Assembly: GCF_007859765.1 (NCBI RefSeq)
Contig: NZ_SIHJ01000001.1
Span: forward strand, 3,885,156 to 3,949,155
Length of the DNA stretch: 64,000 bases
Origin: Posidoniimonas corsicana
GTDB lineage: Bacteria; Planctomycetota; Planctomycetia; Pirellulales; Lacipirellulaceae
Direction: 5' to 3'
Shown: piece by piece, positions 63,156 to 64,000 of the stretch
How positions within the stretch are numbered: the stretch's first letter is position 1
How the letters are laid out: every line of letters begins with the position of its first letter
Position numbers and translations under genes: made by a program
Notes under the pieces: model-generated
What the model was told of the DNA's origin: nothing
Databases searched by the model: none
The model's input: the letters and a program-made list of their open reading frames with translations, nothing else

Positions 63156-64000
63156 ATGCACCTGTTCAGGAACCGTTCAACACTCACGTGTGTCCTCTGC
63201 ATGCTGGTCGGCGCCGTTGTGGGCGCCGCGCTGATGGCGGGCCTGGTTGACCTGCCGGCGATGGAATCCACGGCCTTCGCCCAGCCCGCCGCTCCCAATC
63301 AGGCTTCGCCCTACGCGGTGGCGCCCGCCGGCGCGCCGGCCGACCGGGCGCCGATCAACCTGACCCCTGAGGAGCTGGCCAACATCCGCGTGTACGAGGT
63401 CGCTCAGCGGGCCGTGGTGAACATCACCACCAGCACGCTCCAGGCGGACATGTTCTTCCGTGTGCAGCACGGGAAGGGCTCCGGATCGGGATCCATCATC
63501 GACCGCCAGGGCCACATCCTCACCAACAACCACGTCATCGAGGACGCCCAGGAGATCCAGGTCACGCTGTTCAACGGAGAGACCTATGACGCCCAGCTCA
63601 TCGGCGCCGACTCCGAGTACGACATGGCCGTGCTCAAGATCGACGCCCCCGCCGACCGGCTGTCGCCGATCGAGATGGGCGAGTCCGACACCCTCCGCGT
63701 AGGGCAGAAGGCGTACGCCGTGGGCAACCCGTTCGGGCTCGAGGGCACGCTCACCACCGGCATCATCTCGAGCCTCAACCGCTCGCTCCCCAGCCGCGTT
63801 CGCAACCGTACGATGACCTCCATGATCCAGACCGACGCCGCGATGAACCCCGGAAACTCCGGCGGCCCGCTGCTGGACACCAGCGCGCGGATGATCGGCA
63901 TGAACGTGGCAATCGCGTCGAAGATCGGGCAGAACTCCGGCGTCGGCTTCGCCATCCCGGTGAACCGGGTGCGGCGGTTCCTGCCCGATCTCATCGAGCA
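63156..64000 (+). CDS. DegP/HtrA-like serine protease, 3' end cut off
   Basis: 281 residues are visible from ATG 63156. A membrane anchor or signal sequence (TCVLCMLVGAVVGAALMAGLVDL) is followed by a linker and a trypsin-like domain with the triad H126 (TNNHVIED), D156 (YDMAVLKID) and S235 (NPGNSGGPLL). The usual PDZ domains would lie beyond the window. It would act in the periplasm in protein quality control. Confidence 0.93.
   Translation, partial: MHLFRNRSTLTCVLCMLVGAVVGAALMAGLVDLPAMESTAFAQPAAPNQASPYAVAPAGAPADRAPINLTPEELANIRVYEVAQRAVVNITTSTLQADMFFRVQHGKGSGSGSIIDRQGHILTNNHVIEDAQEIQVTLFNGETYDAQLIGADSEYDMAVLKIDAPADRLSPIEMGESDTLRVGQKAYAVGNPFGLEGTLTTGIISSLNRSLPSRVRNRTMTSMIQTDAAMNPGNSGGPLLDTSARMIGMNVAIASKIGQNSGVGFAIPVNRVRRFLPDLIE

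Overview
The window is high-GC DNA, densely packed with genes, and most likely comes from a planctomycete of the order Pirellulales. The evidence is a DUF1559 pseudopilin-like protein with an H-x9-DG tail, PEP-CTERM proteins (one with a dockerin-like repeat), a secreted CxPSR sulfatase, a secretin-N/von Willebrand protein with a Gly-rich tract, a sigma54-type two-component pair, and LpxA (so lipid A is made). No rRNA, tRNA, phage, IS transposase or CRISPR array was seen.

Layout. 1-5144: end of a Gfo/Idh/MocA oxidoreductase, a secreted glucose/sorbosone-dehydrogenase-like PEP-CTERM protein, and an MMPL/RND transporter. 5244-11034 (minus): a housekeeping cluster prs-rplY-pth-rpsF-ssb-rplI-dnaB. 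11342-13582: lpxA and an alaC-like aminotransferase. 13583-15587: a repeat-bearing gap, a PEP-CTERM protein and a small unknown protein. 15723-19785: histidine kinase/NtrC-type regulator operon divergent from a DUF1559 gene, with a candidate sigma54 promoter and tandem palindromes between them. 19890-24550: sulfatase, then a YtrA-type GntR/ABC exporter operon. 24828-27995: NRAMP-related transporter and asnS. 28020-31325 (minus): a four-gene operon of unknown role (coiled coil, membrane SUMF1-fold protein, zinc-ribbon GTPase, small protein). 31543-36846: carA, trxB, acs, aroE. 36866-40487 (minus): argB-argD-argF, split by a GxxExxY nuclease-fold cassette. 40701-43400: TPR protein, Cys-rich secreted protein, SPFH protein. 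43556-48946: cimA behind what looks like a complete peptide-leader attenuator, then valS. 49466-52418 (minus): sthA and a DASS transporter. 52523-56569: scpB, rpe, a degenerate histidine phosphatase, accD, rph. 56576-64000: a large von Willebrand/STN/DUF2135 protein, an SLC13/TrkA-C permease and the start of a DegP-like protease.

The most interesting signals are regulatory or mobile rather than a large accessory island. (1) An Ile/Val-rich leader peptide using the ATT codon, with mutually exclusive antiterminator and terminator hairpins, lies upstream of citramalate synthase. (2) A 495-bp cassette with 29-bp imperfect terminal inverted repeats and a GxxExxY gene sits inside the arginine operon. 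(3) A GGGCAC-N5-TTGC promoter with two GTCGC-N5-GCGAC sites 20 bp apart lies between an NtrC-type regulator operon and a pseudopilin gene. (4) An uncharacterised GTPase/SUMF1-fold/coiled-coil operon. (5) Several families of short intergenic repeats sit directly against start or stop codons. All assignments are from reading the sequence; no database search was run.
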